Shown here in pieces: positions 46,555-57,433 of a stretch of DNA of 64,000 nucleotides. Position numbers and translations under genes: made by a program. This DNA is from Spirosoma rhododendri. Its GTDB lineage: Bacteria > Bacteroidota > Bacteroidia > Cytophagales > Spirosomataceae. Every line of letters begins with the position of its first letter. Position 1 is the first letter of the stretch. The stretch covers positions 682,001 to 746,000 of the forward strand of contig NZ_CP051677.1 in assembly GCF_012849055.1 (NCBI RefSeq). The letters are read 5' to 3'. Under the pieces are notes generated by a model. The model searched no databases. It worked only from the letters and a program-made list of their open reading frames with translations, and was not told the DNA's origin.

Positions 46555-48240
46555 ATGAAAAAGACACTCCTTTCCATACTCACAGCCATAGCCCTGACGG
46601 GGACGTATAGCTGTACCAATCTGGCCGAGAACGTGCTCGACGAAGCATCGGTATCGGGTCTCTCGAATCAGCAGCTGGCCGACGGCAACATCGCCCCGGT
46701 GTATGCGCTGCTGCCCAATATTTTCCTGCATACCAACTACTTCGCCATTCAGGAAATCTCGACCGACGAGGCTATTCTGCCGTATCGGGGCGGCACCGAC
46801 TGGGGCGACAACGGCATTTACCTGGCCCTGCACCAGCACACCACTACCAGCACCGATCCGAACCTGCTGAGCACCTGGAACAACTTGGTACAGAGCCTAT
46901 CGCGGTCGGTATCGGCGATCAATGCACTACCAACACTCAACGACGCCAGTGCAAAAGTGTATCTGGCCGAAGCGCGGGGGATGCGGGCCTATTACAACAT
47001 GCTGCTGCTCGACCTGTTTGGCATCGTGTTCGTGAAAGAAGACCCACAAAGCACCTCGACTATCCTGCGGGGCGAAGCGGCTTATAACTACGTCCTGAGC
47101 GAGATGCTGGCCGTCGAGCCAAACCTACTGACGACGGTTGGCCCCGGTCGCCTGAGCAAGGGTGCAGCATGGGGCTTGCTGGCGCGGATGTACCTCAACG
47201 CGGCCGTGTACCGTAACCGTACCGCCACCTCGTTCACGTTCCAGTCGACCGACATGGACAACGTGATTTCGTACTGCGACAAGATCATCAACTCCGGGCA
47301 GTACCAGTTGGCCAGTGATTATTTCACGATTTTCAATCAGGACAACCACAACAACAAGGAGTTGATTTTCGCCGTCGACCAGCGCGCCGAACTGAACGGA
47401 AACAACCGACTGCCGTACTTCTCGCTGTCGGGCAACCAGTTTCCGATTCCGGCTTACCCAGCTGCCAACGGCACCGACGGCCCGGCCATTACGCCCGACT
47501 TTTACCAGAGCTGGGCGCAGGCCTATTCGCCGAAAGACCCGACCGTCGACCCGCGTTTTTACCGGCAGAATCTGTCGATCTACAGCAACCCGGGCGATTC
47601 GTGTGTAGCTGAGTCTAACTTCAACATCAACCGGGGTATCCTGCGAGGTCAGCAGTACGGCCTGCTGCGCGTAAACGGCGCGTTCCTGAAATGCCCCAAC
47701 GGCAACTACAAGGTTGGCAAGCTGTTCAACGTAACCCGTAACCTCCCCACGGTACCCGTAAACTTCACCGAGCAGGTCGATTTTACAGTGGCGGGCAGCA
47801 ACTACAGCACCGGCTATCGGGTCGAGAAGTACGAGTTCAGTAAGAAATCGACCAGCGGCCGTAACCTCGGCGACGCCGATATTTCGATCATTCGCCTGGC
47901 CGATGTGTACCTGATGCGGGCCGAAGCCAAGCTGCGCAAGAGCAACGATGCCGCCAGTGCCCTCGCCGACGTGAACACCGTTCGGGCGGCCCGTACGTTC
48001 CCGACGACGACCCCGGCCCTGACGAGCATGAGCCTCGATCTGCTGTTCCGCGAGCGTGGTTTTGAACTGTATTGGGAAATGGTGCGCCGGACGGACATGA
48101 TCCGGTTCGGTAAGTACGAGGGCACGTGGACCGAGAAAACCAACACCGACGTTCGGAAGCGGCTTTTCCCCATCCCGCAAACCGCCATCGACGGAGCCTC
48201 GAACATCCCCGGCTACCTGACCCAAAACGAAGGGTACTAA
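46555..48240 (+). CDS. SusD/RagB-family nutrient-binding lipoprotein (pair 1)
   Basis: Surface lipoprotein lid of the SusCD importer. 561 residues. Lipobox region LTGTYSCTNLAENVLDEAS with the acylated Cys near residue 20. Tetratricopeptide-like helices follow (AEARGMRAYYNMLLLDLFG, GAAWGLLARMYLNAAVY). The RagB C-terminus has LADVYLMRAEAKLRKSND, VRAARTFPT, LLFRERGFELYWEMVRRTDMIRFGKY and KRLFPIPQTAID. Frame intact. A very long hairpin follows. Confidence 0.95.
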   Translation: MKKTLLSILTAIALTGTYSCTNLAENVLDEASVSGLSNQQLADGNIAPVYALLPNIFLHTNYFAIQEISTDEAILPYRGGTDWGDNGIYLALHQHTTTSTDPNLLSTWNNLVQSLSRSVSAINALPTLNDASAKVYLAEARGMRAYYNMLLLDLFGIVFVKEDPQSTSTILRGEAAYNYVLSEMLAVEPNLLTTVGPGRLSKGAAWGLLARMYLNAAVYRNRTATSFTFQSTDMDNVISYCDKIINSGQYQLASDYFTIFNQDNHNNKELIFAVDQRAELNGNNRLPYFSLSGNQFPIPAYPAANGTDGPAITPDFYQSWAQAYSPKDPTVDPRFYRQNLSIYSNPGDSCVAESNFNINRGILRGQQYGLLRVNGAFLKCPNGNYKVGKLFNVTRNLPTVPVNFTEQVDFTVAGSNYSTGYRVEKYEFSKKSTSGRNLGDADISIIRLADVYLMRAEAKLRKSNDAASALADVNTVRAARTFPTTTPALTSMSLDLLFRERGFELYWEMVRRTDMIRFGKYEGTWTEKTNTDVRKRLFPIPQTAIDGASNIPGYLTQNEGY

Positions 48241-48251
48241 TTTTTCGACAG

Positions 48252-48330
48252 GATTACAGGAGTGCTTAAACCAAAAGAGGTGTCGGGTCAGGGACTCGGC
48301 ACCTCTTTTGGTTTAAGCACTCCTGTAATC
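48252..48330. terminator. 31-bp perfect hairpin between convergent SusD and GH32 genes
   Basis: Arms 48252-48282 and 48300-48330 are perfectly complementary over 31 bases (outer ends GATTACAGGAGTGC and GCACTCCTGTAATC) with a 17-base loop. No T-run on either side. It lies between convergent genes, so a bidirectional terminator or RNA stabiliser is likely. Confidence 0.75.
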
Positions 48331-48382
48331 TGCATTACGATTGACTAAAACCAGTAGCAGCGTATGCGCATCGATAGAAAAA

Positions 48383-49915
48383 CTACAAACCACTATCACG
48401 AGCGGAGCTGAGTTGCTTGTAGCCGCATTCTGTAATCAGCAAGCCTGTCGCCGACTTAATTTTTAGATGATTCAGCGGGGCGTCGGGAAAGAAAACGTCG
48501 GTCATCACCGATAAGCCGCCGTCGGCAAACAACTCCACCGATGCCCGGTCGATGAGCAGGGTAAGCTGCATCGTCGGGGCCGTTGATAGCCGGGGGGCGG
48601 TGTGCCGACCGGCAAAACTCGTATCGAAATCAGTTTTGCCTGATTTGGTCCGGTCGATGAAATACGCGTTGGCCGCTTTATCGTAGCCGATTACGAGTTC
48701 GTTGCCCTGCTGATTCGCCAGCACAAGTGAGAAATCGGCGGGGTTCGGCACGGTCAGTTTCAGTTGGTACGGACCAGCACCGACGTTCAACTTCGTCGTC
48801 AGATCGGTTTCTACGTTGACCTTCAGGTTTGTTAGAGACTTAGCCTGCTTCTCGAGTTTGTCGAGTTCCCGGATGGGGGTCGACGTCAGGTATAGTTCAC
48901 TGCCAACGGGCGTCAGACTCAGGTCGCGCGGTACGGTCATGGCTCCGCGCCAGGCCACCGTCGGGACTTTGTTGGCATAGAGCCAGTTGTTCATCCAGCC
49001 CATTAGCACGGTGCGGTTGCCGGTGTTGGCGAACGTGACGCCCGCGTAGTTGTCGGTGCCGTAGTCCATCCACTTCGTCTGTGTGGAGTTGGGTCGGAAG
49101 GTTTTGCCGTCAAAATTACCCAAAAAGTACTGCGTGGCCGAGCCTCCGTTTGGTCCGCCCGGATTGATGTTTACAATGAGCACCCAGACATCTTTCCCGT
49201 TGTGCTTTAGCGGAAACAGGTCGGGGCATTCCCAAACGCCACCGTGGGCACCCGCGTTGCCACCGAAGTCACTTTCACGCGTCCAGTTTTTCAGGTTGGG
49301 CGACGAATAGAACGTTACGCGGTCTTTGGTCGCCAGCGTCATAATCCACTTTTTCTGCGATTCGAACCAGCGCACTTTGGGGTCGCGGAAGTCGGAGATG
49401 CCGGGGTTTGGCACAACCGGATTACCCGCGTATTTCGTCCACGTTTTGCCTTCGTCAAGGCTATAGGCGATGCTTTGCTGCTCCACGTGCGTCGGGTCCG
49501 ACTTCTCCAGTTTCGCGTTGTGGTGGGTGAAGATCGCCACCAGCGGTGCCTGCCCGTTTTTACCAAAGCCGCTCGTATTGTTCACGTCGACCACGGCACT
49601 ACCTGAGAAAATATACCCTGAGCTGTCGGGGTAAAGCGCGACGGGCTGCTCCTGCCAGTGCACCATGTCTTTGCTGGTAGCGTGTCCCCAGTGCATCGGC
49701 CCCCAGACCGTCGCGTCGGGGTAGTACTGGTAAAATAGATGGTAGGTACCGTTGTGGAATACCATCCCATTGGGGTCGTTGATCCAGTGGGCTTTGGGCG
49801 AGAAGTGAATCTGCGGCCGGTACGGTTCCGCGGCCGGACTAGTCGGGGCGTTCTGCGCCGACAGTTGACCGGCTCCGGCCAGCAGCAGCACACTCAGTAA
49901 CCATGCGTTTTTCAT
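48383..49915 (-). CDS. GH32 fructanase (levanase/inulinase/invertase family)
   Basis: Hydrolyses beta-fructosidic bonds of levan, inulin or sucrose. 510 residues, with a signal peptide (LLSVLLLAGAGQLSAQ). The catalytic set is complete: nucleophile D47 in WINDPNG, transition-state D in FRDP (177-179) and acid/base E229 in GGVWECPDLF. The five-blade propeller is followed by a beta-sandwich (LTLLIDRASVELFADGGLSVMTDVFFPD). Last gene of the minus-strand fructan set; together with the fructokinase it sets the substrate of the locus as fructan. Levan or inulin cannot be told apart here. Confidence 0.95.
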   Translation of the reverse strand: MKNAWLLSVLLLAGAGQLSAQNAPTSPAAEPYRPQIHFSPKAHWINDPNGMVFHNGTYHLFYQYYPDATVWGPMHWGHATSKDMVHWQEQPVALYPDSSGYIFSGSAVVDVNNTSGFGKNGQAPLVAIFTHHNAKLEKSDPTHVEQQSIAYSLDEGKTWTKYAGNPVVPNPGISDFRDPKVRWFESQKKWIMTLATKDRVTFYSSPNLKNWTRESDFGGNAGAHGGVWECPDLFPLKHNGKDVWVLIVNINPGGPNGGSATQYFLGNFDGKTFRPNSTQTKWMDYGTDNYAGVTFANTGNRTVLMGWMNNWLYANKVPTVAWRGAMTVPRDLSLTPVGSELYLTSTPIRELDKLEKQAKSLTNLKVNVETDLTTKLNVGAGPYQLKLTVPNPADFSLVLANQQGNELVIGYDKAANAYFIDRTKSGKTDFDTSFAGRHTAPRLSTAPTMQLTLLIDRASVELFADGGLSVMTDVFFPDAPLNHLKIKSATGLLITECGYKQLSSARDSGL

Positions 49916-50037
49916 AACCTGTCATTTGTTTTCGGATGAAAAAAGTATGCGGGAGTCGGCCATTGCTGGCGTCGACTCCCACGATAGCTCAAACTACTAA
50001 CCTTTTTGAGAATTGCTGGCGGGGACGGTTTCTCAGG

Positions 50038-51755
50038 TTAGAAACCCACGTTCTGCTTGTACAACCCCTTCGTAAAGTTGATTTCGCGCTGCGGAATCGG
50101 CAGATACTCGTCGCGACCGGCCGTAAACACAGCTCCGTTCAGGTGCGAGGTCCGGGTTTTTTCTTTGGTCAGGTACGCGTTCAGCGTTTCGGCGGCAATA
50201 CCCCAGCGAACCAGGTCGAAGAAGCGGGGGCTTTCGGTCGCGAACTCCAGCCGACGCTCAAACTGCAACGCTTTCCGGGCATACGACTGCGTCCAGTTGG
50301 CCGAACTGTATTGCTTGATCAGGTAGGCCGAGGGGTTGGTACCGTCGGCTTTTTTGGTGCGCCCGGTGCTGTTGGCTGCCCGCGCCCGTAGCTGGTTGAT
50401 CAGCGGCAGGGCCAGTGCCTGCTGCCCCAGCTCGATGTACGCTTCGGCCTGAAACAGCAGCACGTCGGCGTAGCGGATGACGTCGATGTTTTTCGACACA
50501 CCCATGAACGGACCCAGCTTTTTGTACGACGAACTGCTGGCCAGTTGCTGTGATTTCATTGCCTGGAAAAACCCGTACGTTCCCGGATCGCGCACCCAGC
50601 TATTGCTGAACGGCAGCGATGCGTTGTACTTGTAGGGGTGCCCGTCGATACCGATTGTGTGATCGACGCGGGGGTCGACGGTGGCGGTTTTGAAATCAAT
50701 GACCGCGTCGTTGAACGTGTCGAACTTCGGCAGGCCATTGGCGTCGGTACCGAAGGCGTTGGCGAGGTTCTGACTGGGCTGGTGGAACCCGCAGCAGCCG
50801 TACTGTGGTGCCCCGTGGGGGTAGTTCAGGCCATCTTCGAAGTTGAGCCGCCCTACCGTCGTGCCATCGTTGATCGAGTACTGCACGGCAAAAACCGATT
50901 CAACACCATTGTCGTACTCGGGCAGAAAATTCTCCGCAAAATCGGGCTGGAGACTATACTTTCCCGAACTGATGACCGTCTGCGCCAGGCTGACCACCTG
51001 TTGTAGTTTGTCTTTATTGATCGTCGTGACTTTGTTGTTATCGTCCTGCTCATACGCCTGATACAGCCGCAGTTTGGCCAGATAGGCCGATGCCGACAGC
51101 TTGTTGGCCCGGCCCGGCTGCGACTGCGTAACGGGCAGATTCTCGACGGCAAACTGGAAGTCGGCCGCGATTTTATCCCAGAGCTGATCGCTGGTGTACT
51201 GCCGGTTCGAGGTGGCCAGAATCTGGTCATTCGTCAGCGTTTCATCGACGTACGGCACGTATTTGAACAACATCTTCAGCATGAAATGGGCGTGGCCACG
51301 CAGGAAGCGTAACTCCGCCTGCCGGGTGCGCTTCAGCGGAAAACTCGCTTCGGTCAGGTCACTGATCGAGCGGAGGGCGACGTTGGCCCGCGAGATCGAC
51401 TTGTAGTAGTTTTCCCAGGTGTAGGGGTGGTAGAATCCGCCCCCTGCTGCGGCTGCGTGAGGTTATGCTGCTCGTAGAAATTGATGTCTTCGAGGTCAGA
51501 TACCCCGCCCCCGCCTTTGTAGGCATCGTCGGAGCGGACAGAGCCGTACACCCACATACTGGCGATGGGGCCAATCATTTCGCCGTTGCCCAGCGACGCG
51601 TAAGCCGCCGTCACGAGCGCGTCGGCATTGTCGACGCTTTTCACATTCTCGGACGAGAGCGTGCCCTGGGGTTGATAATCCAGAAAGTCTTTGCAGGACG
51701 ACAGCAGACCCGTGCCCGCCAGCATCGCTATCGAAATCAGTACTTTATTTTTCAT
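50038..51755 (-). CDS. SusD/RagB-family lipoprotein (pair 2), frame broken
   Basis: Surface glycan-binding partner of the SusC upstream. The N-terminal part has the lipobox LAGTGLLSSCKDFLDYQPQGTLS and ALVTAAYASLGNGEMIG. The C-terminal part has ASAYLAKLRLYQAYEQ, VIRYADVLLFQAEAYIELGQ, ALQFERRLEFATESPRFFDLVRWG and YLPIPQREINFTKGLYKQN. The frame breaks at 51440-51444 (QQGADSTTP instead of QQGGGFYHPYTWENYYK). One added G gives a single product of about 570 residues. Lies 18 bp after susC. Confidence 0.92.
51440..51444 (-). other. Frame break in susD (pair 2) at G5
   Basis: Coding strand CAGCAGGGGGCGG; with one more G the frame reads QQGGGFYHPYTWENYYKSISRANVAL up to the downstream frame without any other change. 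Confidence 0.87.
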
Positions 51756-51773
51756 GATGGAAGCCGCTTGGGG

Positions 51774-54700
51774 TTAAAACGAAACATTCAGACCGAGGGT
51801 GATCGTACGCGGAATGGGCACCGTATTGATGTCGGTGCGCTCCGGGTCGGGTCCATCGAAGCTCTTGCTCTTGAACCAGAACACGTTTTCGGCCATTGCA
51901 TACAGGCGCACGTTGGTTAGCCGCAACCGGCCGACGACGTCCTGCGGCACGTTGTAGCCAAGCTGAATATTCCGAATCTTGAAGTAGGCCGTACTAACGT
52001 TGAAATAGTCGGAGGTACGGGTTTCGTTGTTGCCGTCGGCCAGGGTCAGGGCCGGAATCCGCGAACCCGTGTTTTGGGTCGTCCAGGCATTGAATACGCC
52101 CGGTCCTACGTTCTCCCGCCCCCGGATGAAGTTGTTGTAATACGTGTACGGATCAAAACCCGTCCGGGCGGCAATGCCCGAACCGAAAATAGACAGATCG
52201 AACCGTTTGTAGCCCAGCTCGATGCGCAGGCCGTACTCCAGGCCGGGCAACGTTGTGCCGAAAAACTCCTGATCGAGGGCGTCGATTTTGCCGTCGCCGT
52301 TCAGGTCGCGGTAGCGAATCCGGCCCGGTGCGGCTCCTACCTGTGCTGCATGATTCTTCACCTCTTCCTGGCTCTGGAAAATACCATCGGTGCGGTAGCC
52401 GAACAGGTCGAACTGCGAATGGCCCAGAATCGTGGTGACGGCGTTGCCGGGGAAAGCCGAGCGAACCTCTTCGGGCAGGCTCGTGATTTTGTCGCGGAAG
52501 CGGGCAAAGTTGGCCGACACGTTATAGGTGAAGTCACCCTTGGGTTTGCCGAAGTAGGTCAGCAGCAGTTCAAAGCCTTTGTTGGTTTTGGTAGCCCCGT
52601 TGACGAACTTCAACTGCCCCTCGCCCACCGCCGACGCGACGGGTGGCTTGATGAGAATATCTTTGGTTTCGCGGGTGAAATAATCGAACGATCCCACCAG
52701 ACTACCGTTCAGAAAGCCGAAGTCAAGACCGACGTTCAGCTCGTTGGTCGATTCCCACCGGAGCGCGTTGTTGGCCGCCTGTGTCTGCACGAAGCCCGAG
52801 GGCAGCGTTCCGCTATTGACCCCGTTCAGGTCGTAGGCCGTTCCCACGTTCCAGTACTGATCGAAAAAGCTGTTGTGGCCGTTGGGCACCTGCGATGCCA
52901 GCGTGCCGTACCGCGCTTCAAACAAACCGAAACGGGCCAGATCACCAATGTCCTGATTACCGATCCGGCCGACGCCCGCCCGCAGTTTGAGGTTGGAAAC
53001 CGCCCGGACGTTCTGCATGAACGCTTCCTTGTCGATGCGCCAGCCTACGGAAGCCGCCGGAAAAAAGCCGTACTTGTCTTCCTGCCCGAAGCGCGACGAG
53101 CCGTCGCGTCGCAGCGTCAGAGCCGCCAGATAGCGGTCGCCGAACCCGTAATCGATTCGGGCAAATTGAGAAAGTAGCCGACTCCCGGTCGAGTTGCCCG
53201 TACTGCTGGCGTTGCCCGAAGCCGCGCTCAGCACAAAGTAATCTTCCGACTGCACCGCAAAGTTTTCGCGGTACGAGGTAACGTCGTCGAGGTTGTCGCG
53301 GATGGCTTCGATTCCGCCCAGCACGTTGAAGCGGTGCGCGCCCACCTCGAAGTTATACCGCAGCGTGTTGGTCCAGGTCAGGCTCAGAAACTTGTTCGTA
53401 TTGAGCGTCAGGCTATTGAGCGTCCGGGCGATGAATCCGTTTTTGAACGACTGCTCGATGTTTTTAAACTCGTAGCCCGCGTTGTCCATACCCAGCGACG
53501 AGCGGAACACCAGCCCCGGAATCGGCTCGATCTCGGTGAAGACGTTGCCGAATACGAAGTTGCGGTTGATCTTATCCCAGCGGTTGATGTACTGCATGAA
53601 CACCGGGTTGTTACGATCCGAATAGCCCGACCCAATCGGCCCGGCAAAGTCGCCGGTGGTGGTGTAGACGGGAATGGTCGGAGCCAGCGTAACCGCCAGA
53701 CCCGGCGTGGGGGCACCGCCGAGGTCGGTCGTGACGGGCGTTTCGCGCGACGACGTCATCTGCACGTTCGCCCCAAACCGGACCTTGTTGTCGAGCAGAC
53801 TGGTGGCGGCATTGATCCGGCCCGTCAGTCGGCGGTAGTTGGTGTACTGTACCATCCCGAGTTGTTCAGGTAGCTCAGGTTAATCAGCAACGACGACGCT
53901 TTCGTACCACCCGAAACAGTCAGATCGTTGTTGGTCACGTAGCCGGTTTTGTACAGCTCCTGCTGCCAGTCGGTATTGCCCGCCGGAACGGTTCTGTCAC
54001 CACCGACGAAAGGCTGCACCGTGACATTATTCAGCACCGGGTTCTGGAAATTCTTGTTCCAGTCGAACGAATAGATTTCCCCGTAGGCCGACGTCGGATC
54101 GACACCGTCGTTGACCGACGCCCGCCAGAGTGCCCGCCCCCGGTCGACCGCGCTCAGCATCTTAAACCGCTCGGGCTTTTCCGACTGTGCCGCGATACTG
54201 GTGTTGAACTGTACGTTCAGTTTACCGTTCGTATTCGACCCGTTTTTTGTCGTCACGATGATGACTCCGTTCGAGGCCCGCGACCCATAGATCGACGCCG
54301 ACGACGCATCTTTCAGCACCTGAATCGTCTGGATGGCCGTGGGGTTCAGGCTTTGAAACACCTGTGGCCGCTTGGTCGGTATCCCGTCGATGATGTACAG
54401 CGGGTCGTTGTTGCCGAGCGTATTGGCACCCCGGATCAGGATACGGCTGGCTTCACCCGACGGTGTCCCCGACTTTTCGACGTACAGCCCCGGCACCCGG
54501 CCCTGCAACGCCTGCATGGGGTTACCCGAACTGGTGGCTTTCGTCGCGGCCACATCGACCACGGCTACGGCACCGGTCAGGTCCTGCTTACGGGCGGTGG
54601 TGTAGCCGAGCACGACCACTTCGTTGAGCTGACTGCCTTCGTTCAGGGCCACGATGATATCGTTGCGATTGGCAATGGGGGCGTCCTGCGTCGTGTAACC

Positions 54701-54937
54701 GATAAACGAAACGGTTACGCCCGTCGCGGCCTGCGGCACCGACAGCGTGAATTTTCCGGCGGCATCAGACACCGTTCCGGTTGTGGTGCCGGGCACCAGG
54801 ATGCTCGCGCCGGGCAGCGGTTCGCGGTTTTTAGCGTCGACCACGGTGCCGGTCAACGTGCGCTGCTGGGCCAGAACAGCCGTTGCGGACAACAGCAGCA
54901 GGGCCAGCATGAACAGGTAGTTTTTTACATGAGTCAT
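51774..54937 (-). CDS. SusC/RagA-family TonB-dependent transporter (pair 2), frame broken
   Basis: Outer-membrane importer of the fructan set. The N-terminal part has a signal peptide (LFMLALLLLSATAVLAQ), the carboxypeptidase-like domain (LTGTVVDAKNREPLPGASILV), the plug with EVVVLGYTTARKQDLTGAVAVV, and IQVLKDASSASIYGSRASNGVIIVTT. The barrel part ends RTITLGLNVSF. The frame breaks at 53856-53858 (NNSGWYSTPTTAD instead of NNSGMVQYTNYRRLTGR); one added G restores about 1050 residues. It starts 12 bp after the fructokinase stop, so it is in the same transcript. Confidence 0.94.
53856..53858 (-). other. Frame break in susC (pair 2) at G3
   Basis: Coding strand AACTCGGGATGG; AACTCGGGGATGG would read NSGMVQYTNYRRL, joining the two frames exactly. 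The shortest run of the eight breaks. Confidence 0.85.
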
Positions 54938-54949
54938 AGGGTTACGTGA

Positions 54950-55876
54950 TTAATTGAGTGAAAGAGAAGTCTGGGTGGTATTCGGAGTAGTTCGCAGCAG
55001 CGTATCGACAATGAGGGCTTCCGTAAACGACGGTGTGGCACCCGGCTGCATCGCCACGTAAGCCCCCGTCGCACAGGCAAATTCAAGCGCCTGCCGGGCC
55101 GGTACGCCCTGTAGCGTTTTGTAGAGATAAGCCGCCAGAAAGGCGTCGCCACTGCCGATGGTGTCGCTCACCCTGACCGCAAAGCCCCCCTGCTGCACGA
55201 AACCGGCCGCATCGAGCAGCGCAGCCCCGTTGCTGCCAAGGGTGACGCAGAGGGCTTGCAGGTCGTAGCGCTCGCGGATACGCTGCATCGTGTCGCGCAG
55301 ATCGGCCGATGCGTCGGTTTTATTCCAGTCTGCCAGCTCGGCCAACTCATGCTCGTTCAACTTGGCAACGTCGGCCCGGTGCAGGAGGTGTTCGACCGTT
55401 TCGCGGTCGTAGTGGGGTGCCCGCAGGTTCATGTCGAACACTTTCTGCCGGGCCACGTCGAGTAGCGTCAGCAGGGTTTCGCGGGTCATAGGGCTGCGGG
55501 CTGCCAGGCTACCGTATACAAACACGTCGCTGTTCTGAACGACGTCGATCAGGTGGGGTTCGAGGTGAATATAGTCCCAGGCGACGGGCTGTACGATTTT
55601 GTAAGTGACCTCGTTGCTGTCGGAGATATTGGCTTTCGCCACTCCCGTCAGGTGCGTATGCCCGGTCTGAATCAGGTCGGGTGGCAGGCCGTTCTGTTCA
55701 ATAAATCGGAACAGTTCGCTACCTAATTCATCACTACCCACCCGGCTAATCAGCCGGGCAGTAATTCCGAAATTGCGGAGATCGACGGCGACGTTCATGG
55801 GTGCCCCACCGGGCTGCCTGCTCGTCGGCAGGACGTCCCACAGGGTTTCGCCAAAACAGGTGACGGTGTGTGTCAT
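54950..55876 (-). CDS. PfkB-family fructokinase
   Basis: Phosphorylates the fructose released by the GH32 enzyme. The 308-residue ribokinase-fold protein has VTCFGETLWDVLPTSRQPGGAPMNVAVDLRNFG at the N-terminus and the PfkB signature with the catalytic base SDTIGSGDAFLAAYLY near residue 250. The sugar is inferred as fructose from operon context; other PfkB sugar kinases look alike. Between the transporter and susC in a minus-strand operon. Confidence 0.9.
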   Translation of the reverse strand: MTHTVTCFGETLWDVLPTSRQPGGAPMNVAVDLRNFGITARLISRVGSDELGSELFRFIEQNGLPPDLIQTGHTHLTGVAKANISDSNEVTYKIVQPVAWDYIHLEPHLIDVVQNSDVFVYGSLAARSPMTRETLLTLLDVARQKVFDMNLRAPHYDRETVEHLLHRADVAKLNEHELAELADWNKTDASADLRDTMQRIRERYDLQALCVTLGSNGAALLDAAGFVQQGGFAVRVSDTIGSGDAFLAAYLYKTLQGVPARQALEFACATGAYVAMQPGATPSFTEALIVDTLLRTTPNTTQTSLSLN

Positions 55877-55920
55877 TTTTGTTCCGGGTTTAAGGGTTAA
55901 TGTAAGCTGATTGATTACGT

Positions 55921-56016
55921 TGTCCCCGACAGCATCCTGCTGTCGGAGCCGTAGGCTAAGTGCAGTTACCCCATTAGCCGCTATCGCGACTCGACAGCAG
56001 GATGCTGTCGGGGACA
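55921..56016. repeat. Inverted repeat, family C (GTCCCCGACAGCATCC)
   Basis: Perfect 25-bp inverted arms at 55921-55945 and 55992-56016, each containing the inner palindrome CGACAGCATCCTGCTGTCG. Located between the sugar transporter and the fructokinase, inside the fructan operon. Only one copy seen in the window. Confidence 0.85.
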
Positions 56017-56030
56017 GCGAAAACCGACTT

Positions 56031-57352
56031 TCAGTGGGCGAAGACGGTGCGTTCGATCTTTTCCAGGCTGGTACCCTTCGTTTCGGGCATAAGCCGGAGT
56101 ACGAACAGAAGCTGCAATACCATCATGCCAGCGAAGAACAGGAAGGTGGTACCGCCCCCAGTTTTTCCGACAGGTACGGAAAAGTGAAGGTGATAATGGC
56201 GGCCATGAGCCAGTGGGTGAAGCTGCCCAGTGCCTGACCGCTCGCCCGGACTTCGTTGGGGAAGATTTCGGCGATAAACACCCAGATAACGGCCCCCTGC
56301 GAGAAGCCGAAGAAAGCGATGTAGGCAAACAGCAGAAACGGAACCGTCGCGCCAAAATCCTGCACGTAGAAAGCCCGCGCCACCAGCCCCAGCGTGACAA
56401 TCAGCCCCACCGAGCCGATCAGCATCAGCCTCCGTCGCCCGTAGCGGTCGATCAGATTCATCGAAATCAGCGTGAAAATCAGGTTGATCAGCCCGACGCC
56501 CGCCGACGACAGCAGGGATGAGCTTTTGCCCAATCCCGTCATTTCAAAAATCCGGGGGGCGTAGTAAATGATGGCGTTGATACCCGATACCTGATTGAAC
56601 ACGGCAAAGAGCACCGCCAGCATGATCGGTCGGGTGTACTGCCCCGAAAACAGCCGGGCCGACGATGCCTGTGGCGAATGGCTCTGCTCGATGGCCACGA
56701 ACGTTTGGTCGGCGGTGGCGGGGTCGATCATGTTCAGCACGACCCGCGCCTGTTGGGCGTCACCCTTTTTGAGCAGCAGCCAGCGGGGGCTTTCCGGTAT
56801 GTTCAGCACGGCCACCAGAAACAGCAGCGACGGCAGGGCCTGAATACCCAGCATCCAGCGCCACGGTTCGCTGCCCGCATCAGCCAGCAGGTAGTTAGAC
56901 AGGTACGCGATCAGGATACCCAGCACCACATTGAACTGGAACATCCCGACCAGTTTACCCCGCGATTTGGCGGGCGAAATTTCGGTGATGTACATGGGTG
57001 CCGCCACCGACGACGCCCCCACGCCCAGCCCGCCCAGAAACCGGAACAGCAGAAAGATTGGCCAGTTGGGAGCCAGTGCTGTACCGAGCGATGCGGCCAG
57101 GTAGAGAACGGCAATCCAGAATAAGGTTCTCTTACGGCCCAGTTGCTCAGCCGGTATACCGCCGGTCATGGACCCGATCACCGTACCGATAAGCGCGATG
57201 GAAACCGTCAGGCCGTGCTCCCACACATTGAGGTGCCAAAGGGTCTGGAGCGACTGCTCAACTCCGGAAATAACGGCGGTATCGAAACCGAAGAGGAAAC
57301 CGCCTAGCGCAGCCGTAATCGACCAGACGAAAATGCGTTGTTGCTGACTCAC
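56031..57352 (-). CDS. MFS sugar:proton symporter (fructose transporter), frame broken near the end
   Basis: Inner-membrane sugar porter of the XylE/GLUT group with 12 membrane segments. Signatures: FGFDTAVISGVEQ, EQLGRKRTLFW, RFLGGLGVGASSVAAPMYITEISPAKSRGKLV, VSGINAIIYYAPRIFEM and LIDRYGRRRLMLIGS. The frame stops at AVPPSCSSLA; adding one G at 56155-56159 gives LGGGTTFLFFAGMMVLQLLFVL, then the family end MPETKGTSLEKIE and a stop at 56031, about 440 residues. It is the first gene after the sensor and has its own control region. Confidence 0.92.
56155..56159 (-). other. Frame break in the sugar transporter at G5
   Basis: Coding strand CTGGGGGCGGTACC; with one added G it reads LGGGTTFLFFAG and runs into the conserved PETKG C-terminus. 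Confidence 0.86.
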
Positions 57353-57392
57353 GTTTGTTGGTACGAACCGATTTTTCAGCGGCTCATGTCAG

Positions 57393-57400
57393 CAAACCTA
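57393..57400 (-). promoter_or_regulatory. Candidate -7 element of the fructan operon
   Basis: TAGGTTTG on the minus strand, exact TAnnTTTG, about 40 bp before the transporter ATG. No proper -33 TTTG, as expected for an activator-dependent promoter. Confidence 0.5.
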
Positions 57401-57433
57401 GCGCATGTCAGGGCGGGGCGGCTTAAGAAAACG

